Shown: positions 44,438-57,600 of the stretch, piece by piece
Numbering within the stretch: the stretch's first letter is position 1
Layout: each line of letters opens with the position of its first letter
DNA from: Streptomyces sedi
Lineage (GTDB): Bacteria > Actinomycetota > Actinomycetes > Streptomycetales > Streptomycetaceae
Assembly (NCBI RefSeq): GCF_006335015.1
Contig: NZ_VDGT01000014.1
Location: forward strand, 104,918-168,917
Direction of reading: 5' to 3'
Length of the DNA stretch: 64,000 nucleotides
The notes under the pieces: model-generated
What the model saw: the letters and a program-made list of their open reading frames with translations, nothing else
What the model was told of the DNA's origin: nothing
Database searches by the model: none
Program-made: the position numbers and the translations under genes

Positions 44438-45409
44438 TCAGTCGTCCTCGTCCACCTCCACCCACTCGGCGTCGTCACCGCTCGGCCCCTTGCGGGTGTA
44501 CTCGGTGACCTCGGTCTCCTCTTCGCCGTCGTCGTTGGTCGACGTCGTGGTGGAGGTCTGGCTGCCGGAGCCGTCCTCGTTGATGGTCACCTCGGAGACG
44601 GTCTCGCTGCCGTCCGGGTTGATGGTGGTGATCGTGTAGTCCCGACGGTCGTAGGTGTTGCCGTCGTCGTCGGGTTCGCTCGGGTCGGGCGCGCCGTCGT
44701 ACTCGATGGTGGTGGTGGTCTCCTGGCCGTTGCCCGTGTCGACGGTGGTCTTCTCGCCGATGACGTTGTGGTCGTCGTCGAACTCCAGCCACACCTTGAC
44801 GCTGCTGCCGTCCTCGTCCTCCAGCCAGATGTGGGTGGGCTGGTCGTCCTCGGGGTCCGGGGGCCGCTCGCCGGGCGGGGCGGGCCGGTCCTCGCCGTAG
44901 TCGTCCTTCCACGCCTGGCACCACTCGGGGGCCTCCGGGTTCGAGCAGACCTCCCAGATGTCGGCGTCCGGGTGCTCGTCGAAGTAGTCGGACGCGCCGA
45001 TCTCCTCCAGGTAGGAGTTCCAGGCGTCGTTGCGGTCCTCCCAGTTCTCGACGGCCTCCTTCTCGCCGAGCCACCGGTCGTGCAGCGTCTGACCTGCCAT
45101 AACCAGCGCGTTGCTCGCCAGCGTCGCGTCCTGCTGGAGCATCGCGTCGGCGACGCCGCCGAACATGTCGCCGAACCGCTCCAGCTTGTCCTTGCCCTCG
45201 TCGATCCGGGTCTTGGACAGGCCGTAGAACACCTGGAACTCGTAGGAGAGTTCGTAGTTGCCGAAGATCGACTCGTTGGAGGTGGCGGTGCCGTCCCCGA
45301 TCTCCTGCCAGGCCCCGATGCCGCCGGCCGTGTCCGCCCGCTCCACCAGGGCGTGCAGCCCGCGCTGCATGGCGTAGAGCTTGTCGTAGTCCATGGCGAG
45401 GTCCGCCAT
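44438..45409 (-). CDS. Long WXG100-like protein with acidic Thr-rich C-terminal domain
   Basis: In this 323-residue protein the first ~110 residues resemble an extended WXG100/LXG helical domain (MADLAMDYDKLYAMQRGLHAL, GAWQEIG). A middle part follows with Trp/Cys-containing WEVCSNPEAPEWCQAWKDD (about 165-185). The last 130 residues alternate acidic and Thr-rich strands (DGNGQETTTTIEYD, TSTTTSTNDDGEEE-like), suggesting a beta-rich extracellular domain. AGGAGGGAGG is an excellent ribosome-binding site before ATG 45409. It is first in the minus-strand operon and divergent from the giant-protein gene. Confidence 0.8.
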   Translation of the reverse strand: MADLAMDYDKLYAMQRGLHALVERADTAGGIGAWQEIGDGTATSNESIFGNYELSYEFQVFYGLSKTRIDEGKDKLERFGDMFGGVADAMLQQDATLASNALVMAGQTLHDRWLGEKEAVENWEDRNDAWNSYLEEIGASDYFDEHPDADIWEVCSNPEAPEWCQAWKDDYGEDRPAPPGERPPDPEDDQPTHIWLEDEDGSSVKVWLEFDDDHNVIGEKTTVDTGNGQETTTTIEYDGAPDPSEPDDDGNTYDRRDYTITTINPDGSETVSEVTINEDGSGSQTSTTTSTNDDGEEETEVTEYTRKGPSGDDAEWVEVDEDD

Positions 45410-45467
45410 CGTGCCTCCCTCCTCGTCGTTCGCCTCGGCGGCCCCGTGAGGCGCGCCCTCACCCCTT

Positions 45468-45542
45468 TCCACGCACCGGCCCGGCGGAAGGTTCAGCATT
45501 TATGCCACTCCCGGTGAACCTCGGGGCGCTCTCGTACGTAGT
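45468..45542. promoter_or_regulatory. Back-to-back ECF-type promoters of the two secretion-locus operons
   Basis: On the plus strand TGAACC (45515-45520), 16 bases, then CGTAGT (45537-45542). On the minus strand TGAACC (complement of 45490-45495), 16 bases, then CGTGGA (complement of 45468-45473). Both match the GGAAC/TGAAC plus CGT pattern of ECF sigma promoters, with identical -35 boxes and spacing. The two -35 boxes form an inverted repeat AGGTTCA N19 TGAACCT. Confidence 0.6.
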
Positions 45543-45577
45543 AAGAAGACGAGGGGCTGGTCGCGGACGGCCCCCGA

Positions 45578-45598
45578 CCGTCCCCCGGCGGGGGACGG
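45578..45598 (+). promoter_or_regulatory. Leader hairpin before the giant gene
   Basis: A 9-bp stem (CCGTCCCCC / GGGGGACGG) with a three-base loop lies in the predicted 5' leader, 43 bases before the GTG. Its role is unknown. Confidence 0.35.
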
Positions 45599-45640
45599 CG
45601 CCGCCCCGGCTGACGCGCCGTCGAGAGGAGAGGACACGTC

Positions 45641-48600
45641 GTGGCCCGTTCGTCCGACTGGAGTTCCCTCGACCTGGACGAGGACCCCACCCCCGGGGAC
45701 CCCGACAAGCTTGAGGCGCTGCTGGAGGCCCAGAAGGAGATCATCGACCTGGCGGCCGACATCGACGACGGCCTCGACGAGTTGATGAGCGAGAACAGCT
45801 CCTACTTCATCGGCGAGACCGCCGACGCGCTCCGCGACGAGATGGACAGCCGGGTGCGGAAGTTCGTCCAGAGCTTCCGGGACGCCCACCAGTCGGTGTA
45901 CGACGCCCTGACCACCTACCACGGCGTGATGGTCACCCAGCAGGGCATCGCCGACAGCGCGTTGAGCAGCGCCGCCGGCCTCGACAAGGAGGACTCCGAG
46001 TGGGAGGAGCACCAGACCACCGCGAAGAACGCCGGTGAGACCCTCTCCGAGGCGGCCTCCACCGCGGCCGGCGTCGTCTCCACCGCGGGCTCCGACATCA
46101 GCTCGATGATCGACCCCTGCGAGGAGTTCTGGAAGTTCCTCACCTACTTCGTCCTCGCGCTGATCCTCCCGGCGATCATCCTCGGCGGCCCGACCGCCGT
46201 GCTCTTCCTCACCCTCAGCGCGGTGCTGATGGTCAAGACCGCCATCGACTTCGCCGGCGGCAAGGCGAGCGTCGCCGAACTGGTCCTCTCCGTGCTGGGG
46301 ATGCTGGTCCCCACCACCCGCGGCCTGAACGTCATCGGCGCCTTCAAGGCCATCAAGAGCTGGGGCGCCTCCACCTGGACCAAGTTCTCCGGCATGACGT
46401 TCCGCGACATCGTGACCAAGCTGAGCACGATCCCCAAGCGCCTGGTCACGGGCGGCATCGCGTTCATCGGCGGGATCATCACCACCACCATCAAGGGCAC
46501 CAAGGAACTGATCAGGGGCGGTGCCTGGGCCGACAACTCCATCTTCAAGGGCCTCGGCGGGGTGGACGGCTTCGCCGGCTACGTCACGTCCCACTTCAAG
46601 GGGATGGGCCCCTCGGCGATCATCCTGCCCGTCAACGTGATGGAGATGGGCTCCAAGGCGTGGTCCCTCTCCGGCTTCACCAACGCGTTCAAGATCTCGA
46701 TGTTCAACCGGGGCGTGCTCAACCAGTACCGCACCGGCGCCTTCGTCCACGGCACCCACACCATCGACGTCCGTGCCATCGCCGGCTTCGACGGCGCCCG
46801 CAACCCGCAGGTGAACGTCGCCCTGTGGTCGCGCTACCAGCCGGGCGGCGCGGCCACCGCGCGTTTCCTCGGCGGCCTCGGCGCCGGTCTCGGCGACGCC
46901 AGCAAGGCGCCGGTCATCACGATCGGCGGCGGGTTCAACGGGCTCGGCACGCCCAACCGCGCCTCGGTCGACCTCAACATGGGCGACATCTCGCCGACCG
47001 GCACCCCGCTCGCCCTCACCCCGGGCAACCGCACGCCGATCCTCACGCCCAACTCCTCCGTGATGGACCTCTCCGTCACCAACCCGCCGCCCACCGGCAC
47101 CTTCCAGCCGCCGACCGCCGTCACCTCGCCCTCGGTGCCGTCGCCGCAGAACGGCCAGATGGTGGACATGTCCCTCGCGGACATGCGGCCCGTGTCCCCG
47201 ATCTCGGTCCACATGGCCGAGTCGGGCACCCGGATGGGCGTGCCCAGCCTCGCCCCGCCCAGCTCCCAGATCGGCTCCGTCGAGGGCATGGGCCATCTGC
47301 CGGGCGACCTGTACGTGGCGCCGCCGGCCTCCGTCGTGACCCACATGCCGAGCCCGGGCGGCCAGGTCGTCGGCGTGGAGATGCCGCTGCTCTCGCAGGT
47401 CAACACACCCACTCCCGCCGTGCCCGGCGGCCAGGCCGTCAACACCGGCGGGGTCGGCGCCGACGTCTCCCAGGCCAACGTGGGCTCCCTCCGCTTCGAC
47501 CAGGCGCTGGACGTCGGCCGCATGGTCGGCGCCGACGGCGCCGTGACGGACCTGCCCGCCGTCAACGTGACGGGGATGCAGCAGCTCGGCGAGACCATGG
47601 CGGTGCCGCCCGCCGGCATCGCCCCGCCGCGCGCCGAGTCCGGCGCGGTCAACGTCAACGTCTCCACCGTCAACCCGGCGACCGTCCCGCAGGTCGGCAC
47701 CTCGACCGGGGTGACCGGTGTCGGCGGCAAGGTGACCGGCGACCTCGGCGCCGACCTGACCCACAGCGCGCCGCCGCCGCTGCGCGTCGGCTTCGCCGAC
47801 CAGGGCATGGGGATGGCCGCCCCCGACGCCTCCCAGATCGGCAACGGCGCCCGCGCCACCTCCGACTTCCACACCGCGCCCGTCGACGGCGCCCCCGCCA
47901 GGCCCGTCGACCAGACGACGCCCGGCACGGGTGTCACCGACACCGCGGGCGGCGTCACGCCCACCCCCGCGCGCGGCGACAGCGGCTCCACGCTCGTCGA
48001 CCTCGGCGACGGCGCGGCACGCGCCGCCGGCGACGTGCCGCTCGCCCGCCCGCTCGGCGGGATAGGCCACGTGGGCGGCGAGACCTCGGGCGCCGTCAGG
48101 GCCACCACCACCCCGCCGCCCTCCACCGTCGCGCCCGCGCTGGACGGCACGGTCTCGGCGCCGGTGCGGCAGCCGCGCGGCGGCGGGCTCGAAGGCGAGG
48201 GCATCCACGGCTCCGGGATCCAGCCCGTGCGGCTGGATTCCCTCGACACCGGCACCGGCGCCCCCGCCGACGGCATCGCCTCCTCCGTCCCGCCGCCCGT
48301 CAGCCGCGCGGGCGGCGGCGAAGGCGGCGCGGACAACGGCGCGTTGGGGCTTGCCCAGCGCCCCGGCAGCCACGGCCCCGGCGTGGTCCCCGTGGAGAAC
48401 ATCGTCGTCTCCCACCGGCCCGCCGCCGCCGCGCCGCTCACACCCCCCTCGACCGCCGCGACGCCCCCACCGGCGCTCACCCCCCGGGGCGCCGGCGGGG
48501 GCGAGGCGAACGGGTTCGGCCTCTTCCACGGCCCGGGCAACGGTGCCACCCCGCCGCCCGCCGACCCGGTGCGCCACCTGATCGCCGCCCTCGACGACGC

Positions 48601-51600
48601 CCCGGCCGCGCCCGTCGGCACCCCCGCCAGGGGCACGGAGGTCGACGGCGGCGGCGCGTTCCGGCCCGACTCCCGCGTCGAACTCCTCGGCCAGGACGGC
48701 GCCCCCACCGGCGTCACCGTCGCCGGCCGGGGCGAGGGCCCGCCCGCGCTGCTGCGCGGCGACACCCAGACCCCCGGCGAGGTGCGGATACTCCCCGACG
48801 GCCTCACCGTGCGCGGCGGCGACAGCGTCGCCCTCCACGACCACGCGGGCGCCTACCTCGGCGGCCTGACCGCCCACCGTTCCGGGCCGCTCGCCGGCCA
48901 CGCGGTCGTCACCTCGCTCGACGGCGCGCCCCGCCTGGTCACCCTCGGCGGGCAGCCGGTGGCCGGAGCCACCGTCAGCCGGGTCGGCGACCTCGGCTGG
49001 GCCGTCGTCCCGCCCGGCGCGCCGCGCGGCGCCGTCGTCGACGCCTCCGGCGCCCACACCCACGACCTGGTCCCGCTGCGCGGCGGCTCCGGCGGCACGG
49101 CCGGCGGCTTCGCCGCCTTGCCGCGCGCCGGCGACGAGGTGACGCTCATCGGCAGGGGAGGCGACCAACTCCCGCACCCGGCGAAGGTGGTCGGCGACTC
49201 CCTGCTGGTCCAGCGCAAGCCGGGCACCGTCGACTTCCACTCCCTCGACGGCGACCTGCTCAGCTCCGCCCACGGCCTGCCGGGCCGCGGGGGCCACGAG
49301 CTGATGACGTCCCCCGGCGGCCGGCCGGCCCAGGTCGTCGGGCCCGACGGGCAGCTCCTGGACGGCGCGGGCGTGCGGCCCTTCGGCGACGGCCTGCTGG
49401 TCGAACGCCCGGGCCACCGCGCGGTCGTCATGGACGGCGACGGCGTCCACACCCACGACGCCTTCCGGTTCACCGACGGCGGCGAGGACTTGATGCTGGC
49501 CGTCCCGCAGCGCGCCCTCGACGGCAAGCCGGTGCTGGTCCGCGACGTCGGCGGCGCCTTCACCGACGCGGGGCCCGCGGTGCGCCTCGGCGCGCACGGC
49601 ACGCTGGTCCGCCTCGGCGACGGACCGTTCCAACTGGTCGACGCGGCCGGCTCGTCGAGCCCCGCGGTGCGGCTGAGCGACCGCGCGGGGCAGCCGACCG
49701 AGCTGGTCTACACCCCGCCGACCGGCACCGCGGGCGGCGCCGTCTACCGCACCGACGGCCGGCTGCTGACCGACGACGTGACCGCCGGCTTCGACGGCAA
49801 CCGCGTCGTCGTCCGCACCGGCGCCACCTACACCGTGCACGGCGCCGACGGCGCGTTCCTCGGCTCCGGCGCCGCACGCGCCGGCGGCCCGCTCGGCGAG
49901 GGCAACCGCCTCGACGTGTCGGCCGGCGGCGGCCGGGCCCGCGTCGTCGACGCCGACGGCGCCCCCGTGCCCGGCGCCACGGTCCGGCCGGCCGGCGACG
50001 GCGGCCACCTGGTGCAGGTCCCCGGCCAGCGGCCCGGCGTGGTCGACGGGGCCGGTGTCCAGACCCACGACGTCTTCCCGCTGCGCGGCGGCGACGGCGC
50101 CACCCACGGCCTGGGCGGCATGCCGCTGCGCGACGGCGGCGTGCCCCTCGCGTTCCGCCCCGACGGCACCCCGGCGCGCGGGATCAACCTGGTCCACGAC
50201 GGCGACCTGCTGCTCATCGGCCGCGAGGGCGGCTCGGGCGCCGTCTACGACATGGGCGGTCGCTTCACCGGGCTGCGCCGAGGCGTCGACGAGGGCCCGC
50301 TGGCCGGCTACCAGGTCACGCTGCTGCCCGGCGGCGCGCACCGCGTCGCGGACGCCGCCGGCGCGATCCTGGACGCCGCGACGGTCGCCCGCTTCGGCGA
50401 CGACCTGTTCCTGGCCGAGGTGCCGGGCAAGGGCGCGGTGCTGCTGGACCGCACCGGGCTGGGCGCCCAGCCCGTCGTGCACGTGCCCGTGCCCGGCGGC
50501 GCCGACCGGCTCGTCGCGCTGCCCGCCGGCGCCGGCCGCACCCAGCCGCTCGACGGGGCGTGGCTGGACGGCGCGGTGCTGCGCCGCGAACTCCCCGACG
50601 GCACCGCCGACTTCGTCGCCGCCGACGGCAGCGTGCTGGGCCGCGCCCTGCCCGTCACCGCCGGGCCGCTCGACGGCCGGGTGTTCCTCATCCCCGAAGG
50701 CGCGCCGCCCCGCCTGGTCGAGGCCGACGGCCGCGCCGTGCCCGACGCCGACGTCGCCCCGCTCGGCTCCGGTGGTCACCTGATGACCACCGACGGTGGT
50801 ATTCACCACCTGATCGAGCCCGGCGGCACGGACGTCCACCGGGTGATCGTCCTCACCGGCCGCCCCGGCGAGCCGGACATGATGGCGGTCGTCGGCCGCC
50901 ACGGCACGATCTACCCGCACCCGCGCGGCGCCGACGGCGTCACGCTCACCGACCACACGGTGCGCCGCGTCGACCCGACGGAGATCGGCGCCGACGGGCG
51001 GTATGTCAGGGGCGCGCCGCGACTGGTGGTGTACACGCCGGACTCCCGGGCCGTCAGCCACGACCTGTTCAACGGGGCCTTCCGGTCCGACCAGCCCTCC
51101 ATGCCCGGCGCGCACCGCGTCACCGAGGTCGACTACCGCCTGCTCAACGCCGAGGACCAGGCCCTGGTCCGCCAGCAGCTCATGGAGGCGGTCAAGCGCC
51201 CGACGCCGCCGATGCCGGACATCCCGCGCACGCTCATCGTCGCCAGGGCGATGGACGAGAGCCCGCTCGTGCCGCCCCCGGGCGCCACGGGGAACGCGGG
51301 CGGTGCCGGGAACCCGGGCGCCACGGGGAACGCCGGCGGCGCCGGGAACCCGGGACACGGCGCGTCGTTCGCCCCCGACGACCTGCGCCTCGCGTTCGAC
51401 CCCGGCACCGGCCGCCTCGCGCGCGCCGACCTCACCGGCTCCGCCGCCGACGGCGCCACCCCGCCGACCGTCCGATTCGAGAACGGCCCGGACGGCGACG
51501 TGGTGCGCGTCATCCGCGACGGCGTCGAGGTCCACACCGAACGCTGGGTCTCCCTCGGCGCCGGCCTCCAGGGCCGGCTCACCGGCGGCGGCCTGACGCT

Positions 51601-54600
51601 GCACCGGGTCACCCCCGACGGCGGGCTCGCCGCCGTGGACGACGCGGTCACCCCGCTCGCCGACGGCTCCGGCTTCCACCTGGCCCTGGCCGACGGGCAC
51701 CGGGTGGTCGACCACACCGGCGCCACGACCCACACCGTGGTGCCGCTGCGCCCCGCAGGCGGCGGCCCGGCCACCGACCACGTGTTCACCCCCGTCGGCG
51801 GCGGGGGCGGGGCCCCCGTACTGGTGGACGCCGCGGGCAACGCCCGGCCCGGCGCGCTGGACGTCACCGCGGACGCCGTCACGATCCGCCGGGGCCAGAC
51901 CACCGACATCCACGACCCGGCGACCGGCGCCCTCGACACCCGCGTCCACCACCTGACGGAAGGCCAGTGGAGCGGCTACGACCTGCGCGTGCCCGACACC
52001 GGCCGCACCCCGGGCGCGCGGCCCACGCTCGTCGCCCCGCCCGGCCGCCCCGCCGTGGGCGCGACCGTGGACGTCCTCACCGACGGCAGGTTCCGCGTCC
52101 AACCGCCGACCGGCGCCGGCCAGTTGATCGGGGCGGACGGCACCAGGATCGGCGACGACCTGCCGCTGCGCCACGGCCCCGACACCACGGGCGAGCACAT
52201 CGTGGTGCCCGCGCGCCCGGCCGGCGGCGAGACCGCGTGGCTGGAGGCGGCGGGCGGCGGACGGATCGCCGGCTCGACCGTCGAACGGGTCGGCGACGGC
52301 TTCGAGGTCCGCCGCCTGGAGCAGCCCGACACGGTCGCCTCGCACGGCGCCGACGGCGCCCTCGTCCACCTCGCCCAACGCCTCCGCGGCGGCACCGCGT
52401 TCGACGGCGCGTGGCTGGTCAACCCGGTCACCGGCGGCCCCCGCCTCGTCGACGCCGCCGGCGGCGCCCTCGACGTGCGCGTCGTCCCCCGGGGCGACGA
52501 CCTGCTGCTCGTCTCCGACGACGCGATCGCCGGCGTCAACCGCGCCGGCGCCCCCACCGAGGTCACGCTGCCGCTGCGCAACGCCGACGGCACCGCGTCC
52601 GACTGGGCGCTGCACACCCCGCCCGGCGGGCCGGCGCAGGTGCGGAACGTCACCACCCACGCCGTGGTCGGCGGCCACGACGTGCGGATCGTCGGCGGCG
52701 CCGTCGAAGTCCACCGCGGCGACTCCGCGTTCACCCACGGCACCGACGGCTCCCTGCTGAGCGAGGCGCACCGGGTGCGCGGCGCCGGTGACGGGCTGGA
52801 CGGCGTCGACCTCGTCGTGCCCCACACCGGCGGCGTGCCGCACCTCACGCGCGGCGGCGCCCCCGTGCCCGGCGGCTCCGCCACCCCGCTCGGCGACCAC
52901 GGCTACCTGGTGCGCGTCGGCGGCGCGCACGGCGTCGTCGACGACACCGGCGCCTTCAGCCACCGCCTGGTGGAGACGACGCTGCCCGACGGCACGACCG
53001 GCCTGGTCGCCTGGTCCCAACGCCCGGGCGGGCAGCACTTCTTCGTCAACGCGGCCGACGAGGTCGGCGACCTCGGCGTCAGGTTCAACCCGGCCATCGA
53101 CGGCCAGTTCACCGTCACCAGGGGCGGCTCCCACTTCGAGTACCGGGCCGACGCCGCGGCCGGCGGCGGCTTCGCCGGCCAACTGCTGCGCGAGAGCCAC
53201 CCGATCGCCGGCGGGCCGGTGCCGGGCCGCACCCTGGTCGTCCCGCACGACGGGCAGCCGCCGCACGTCCGCACCCCCGGGGCCGCGAACCAGCAGGCCA
53301 CCGCGCAGCACTGGGGCGGCTTCGACGGCTTCCGCATCGACGAGGGCGTCGGCCGGCCGCACACCGTGGTCGACGGCACGGGACACGTCACCCACACCGC
53401 CGTGCCGCTGACGCCGCGCGCCGGCGCCGCCGACGCCTGGGTCTTCCGGTCCGTCGACGCAGCCGCCGGCGGCGGGCCCGTGCTCCGCGCCGCGGGCGGC
53501 GCCGAGCACACCGCCGACTTCCGGGTCGTGGGAGGCGAGTACCACGTCTCCACGCCGGGCGGCGGCGGGATCACCCGGGTGCACGACGCCGACGGCGGCT
53601 TCACGATGGAGCGCCTCACCCTCAACGGCGGCGCGCTGGACGGCCACCGGCTCGACCTCCCGCGCGACCCCGGCCGAGCGCGGATCACGCCCCCCGGCGG
53701 CGAGGCGCGCTCCGTCACCGCCGTCTTCCAGACGGACGGTTCGCTGCGCGTCCGCTTCCAGCAGGACCACCTGATCGTCGACCCCTCGACCGGCGGTGCC
53801 ACCCACCGCGTGATCAGCTTCACCGGCTCCGACGCCACCGCCGGCACCCACGCCTGGGTGCGGCTCGCCGACGACGCGGTGCTTCCCACGCCGCGCGCCG
53901 CCGACGGCACGGAGCTGGCCGGCCCCCAGGTCGTCCGCACCGCCGACGGCGGCCTGCGGGTGACCCGCGCGGGCGACACGTTGACCGACGTGTTCACCGA
54001 CACCGGCGCCTTCCGCTTCCAGGTCAGGCCGCTGACCGGCGGCAACGCGGGGGATGTCGGCGACTTCGTGCGCGTCCACGAGATGACCTACAAGGGGCAG
54101 ACCTACCGCGCCTACGACGTGCTGGACAACACGCTGACGCCGCGTGCCGACCGCCTGGTGGTCGGCCGGCAGGCCACACCCACCGATGTCGACCTCAACG
54201 GCGGCTTCCGGGTGCGCGACACGGGGGACGGCCGCGTCTGGGTCTTCGGCCGCGACGGCCGGTTGGAGGCCCACCTCGGCACCGCGGCGGCCGACGGCAG
54301 CCGCGTCCGGACCCTCACCACCTACGAGCAGCCGGCCGGCGGCGGCGCCATCGAGCCCCGGACCGTCCGGGTGGTGGAGATGGGCGACGCCAAGGGGCGG
54401 CGCTTCGCCGAGATCGACGGCGCCCGCCTGGTGCGCGACGTCGACTTCGCCCCGATGCCCGGGCGCACCACCACCGCCACCGACGGCGGCGGCTTCCGCT
54501 ACACCGGCGACGCCCGGGGGCTGCGCGACGGCGAGTACCGCCAGTACGCCGCCGACGGCCGCCTGCTGGAGCAGCGCGTCAACATCGTCCACCACGGCCG

Positions 54601-57600
54601 GCACCCCGACGGCGAGTTCTACCTGGTCCGTTACGAGCACGACGCCAACGGCAAGGTCACCGGCGGCTCCTGGGAGCACTGGCGCGGCGGCGAGGCGCCA
54701 CCCGCGCGCGGTCCGTGGCTGGACCGGGGCCGCGTCGACCCGAAGGGCGCCTCGGAGGGCCACGTCTTCCTGCTCACCATGAACGAGCACGGCATCCGCG
54801 GCTTCGCCTTCGAACGCCGCCCGCTGCCCAACGGCGGCGTGCTGGACGCCCACGCGCCCGGCGCCGTCGCCGACTTCGTCAAGCGCAGGGGCGTCTTCTC
54901 GTTCGGCACGACGCAGCGCGAACGCTGGCAGCAGCTGGACGCCGGAGGCAACGCCGCCGGCGACGGCCTGCGGATCTGGGGCACCAGCCGCCGCACGTTC
55001 TACGACTACGGCGAGCAGATCCACGTCTCCCGCACCTCCACCGGCCCGGTCCACCACTACCGGGAGACCCCGCAGGGCGGCTATGTGCTGGGCCTGCGCG
55101 ACTCCCGCGACGGGCTGTCGTTCCAGACCGGAGAGGTCGGCCGCTGGTACCGCTTCGACGGCGACCTCGGCCTCCAGGCCACCGGCAACCGCCGCTACGG
55201 CTGGTTCGGCAACGGCTGGCACGACGAGATGCCCAACCCGCGCACCAACACCGTGGCGCAGGTCAACGAGAAGATCGGTCGCCTCGGCGTGCACGGGCTG
55301 CGCACCTTCAGGGCCGACGACCTGGGCACCGACGGCCTGCCCAAGCAGGGCTTCGTCAGCGTCTCGCCGCAGGCCAAGGACGTCCGCACCCACCGCGACC
55401 TGCCGGACGACCTGTGGATGGACACCCACAGGATCGCGGAGCAGCGGCCGAACAACATCTTCCGGGCGCTGCTCTCCTCCGAGTTCCGTCACATGGACAT
55501 GAACACCTCGCGGGGCCGCTTCTTCGGGCTGCCGCACCCGTTCCTGCCCCGGGAGAACCGCTACCTCGGGCAGGGCGGCGACGCGCCCTGGTTCATGGAC
55601 AGCCGGCTCCAGACCAACGAGTACCGCATCGGCCGCGGCGACACCGTGCTCGACCACGGGGTGCAGGTGACCAGCACCCGCGGTTTCAACACCATGATGA
55701 TCTCGCACGACGGCCGAATCGCCGGCGAGACCAGGCCGTTGACCAACGGCAACACCCTGGAGGTCGGCCCCACCGTCAAGCTGCCGGACGGCGCCACGCG
55801 CCAGGACGGCTACCTGCCCTGGACGGAGGGCCCCGGCAAGCTGTCGGGCCAGCGCACCTTCCAGGCGGCCGACTTCATCGACCCGCCGGCCGCCACTGGT
55901 AAGACGCGCGCCGACGTGCTCTGGCAGGACCAGTTCCGCGCGGACGTGCCGGCGGGCGGCAACTGGTACACCCGGAACGCCGGCGACGCCTGGCAGACCA
56001 ACCGCATCGGCTTCCGCGACGGCACCATCCTCGACTTCCGTCCGCCGCCCCGCACCGGAGGGCAGGCGGGCGACGGCGGCCTCGACTTCCAGCGCACCGT
56101 GCACGCGGGCAACGGCGACTGGACGCTGATGACCCACCAGGGCAAGCTGATCGGCCGCATGGACACCTGGGTCGGAGCCGGCGCGAACGGCGCCGACCTG
56201 CGGGTCCTCAGCCTCTACAGCGGCGGCAAGGTCACCTGGTCCGTCGAGGGCACCACGCTCGGCGGCAGCCGCAGCCTGGCCTCCCGCAACCAGTTCGACC
56301 ACCACCAGTACTTCGACCGCGAGTCGTTCCGCGACTACGCCACCGTCAACGGGCAGCGCGAGCTGGTCCGCGAGTTCCGGGTCCTCTCCGACAACACCGC
56401 CGTCATGGCCTGGAAGGGGCGCGGCGCCGACGGAGCGCCCGACACCTGGCACTGGAACAAGGTCGACCGCTTCGGCAACGTCATGAACTTCGGCGAGCAG
56501 GGCCAGCGGGTCCGCGTCTGGTTCGACGACATGCGCCGGTTCGAGGACCGACTGGTCAACCCCGGCGGCGGCTACACCGTCGTCCAGGAACTGCCCACCG
56601 CCGTGGGCAGCTCGATCCGCCAGGCGTTCAACGACTCCCCGCTGCGGGTCCGCGAGTACTTCCCCGACGCCAACAGCCTCACCACGCTGCCCCGCACGCG
56701 GGACAACCACCGCGGTCTCGCCTGGACGGAGTTCGAGTCCGGCGCCGTCGCCCGCCGCAAGACCCAGCTGCCGGACGGCACCTTCCTGGAGATCGAGGCC
56801 ATGGCCAAGCACTGGCGGCGGTGGAACTACGACGCCGACGCGGGCACCTGGAAGGTCCTCACCGAGCGCTCCGTCGCCGGCTACGTCCGGGAGATCCCCG
56901 CCGCCTCGTTCAGCGCCGAGGGCGCCGCCCGCTTCGGCGGCGACCTGCGGCTGACCGGCCGGGAGACCTACTACATCGACGCGCTCAACGAGTTCCGCGG
57001 CTTCGAGCGCATGTACCGGCAGCCCCGGCGCACGCCCTGGGGCTCCGGCGTCGAGGCCACCGGCGAGTCCACCTACACGCCGTTCGCGCTGCGCAACTTC
57101 CAGCACATGGCGATCGAGTTCGCCCAGGAGTTCGTGCTGGACTTCGGCGTCGGCATGGCGATCTACGCGGCCATGCCAGGGGACTTCGGCCTCAACGACG
57201 TGGCGGCGGCGGCGCTGCGCGCGCTCGTCGGGGCCTCCGTCAAGGCCGGCTTCATCGGGCTGCACAACTTCGCCGCCCACCACTCGCAGTTCCGCGTCGG
57301 CCTCAACTGGCAGGACCGCGGCTTCCCCTACCGCCACCGCCAGGACGACGACGACTGGGCGGGGGAGTGGGCCTCCAACGAGTTCGTGCTGCGCTGGCGC
57401 GGCGGCACCTACGACTTCTTCAAGGACGGCTTCGTCGTCGCCCCGCTGGGCTCCTTCCTCGGCACCCTGGTCGCCGCCGAGGCGCTCGGCGTCAAGGGCC
57501 CCGACGGCGAGTGGCACGACGTCTCCCTCGGCCAGGCCGCCGCGCTCGCCGGCGCCACCGCGCTGGGCACCGTCGTCGGTGGCCTGGCGACCGGCGCGCT

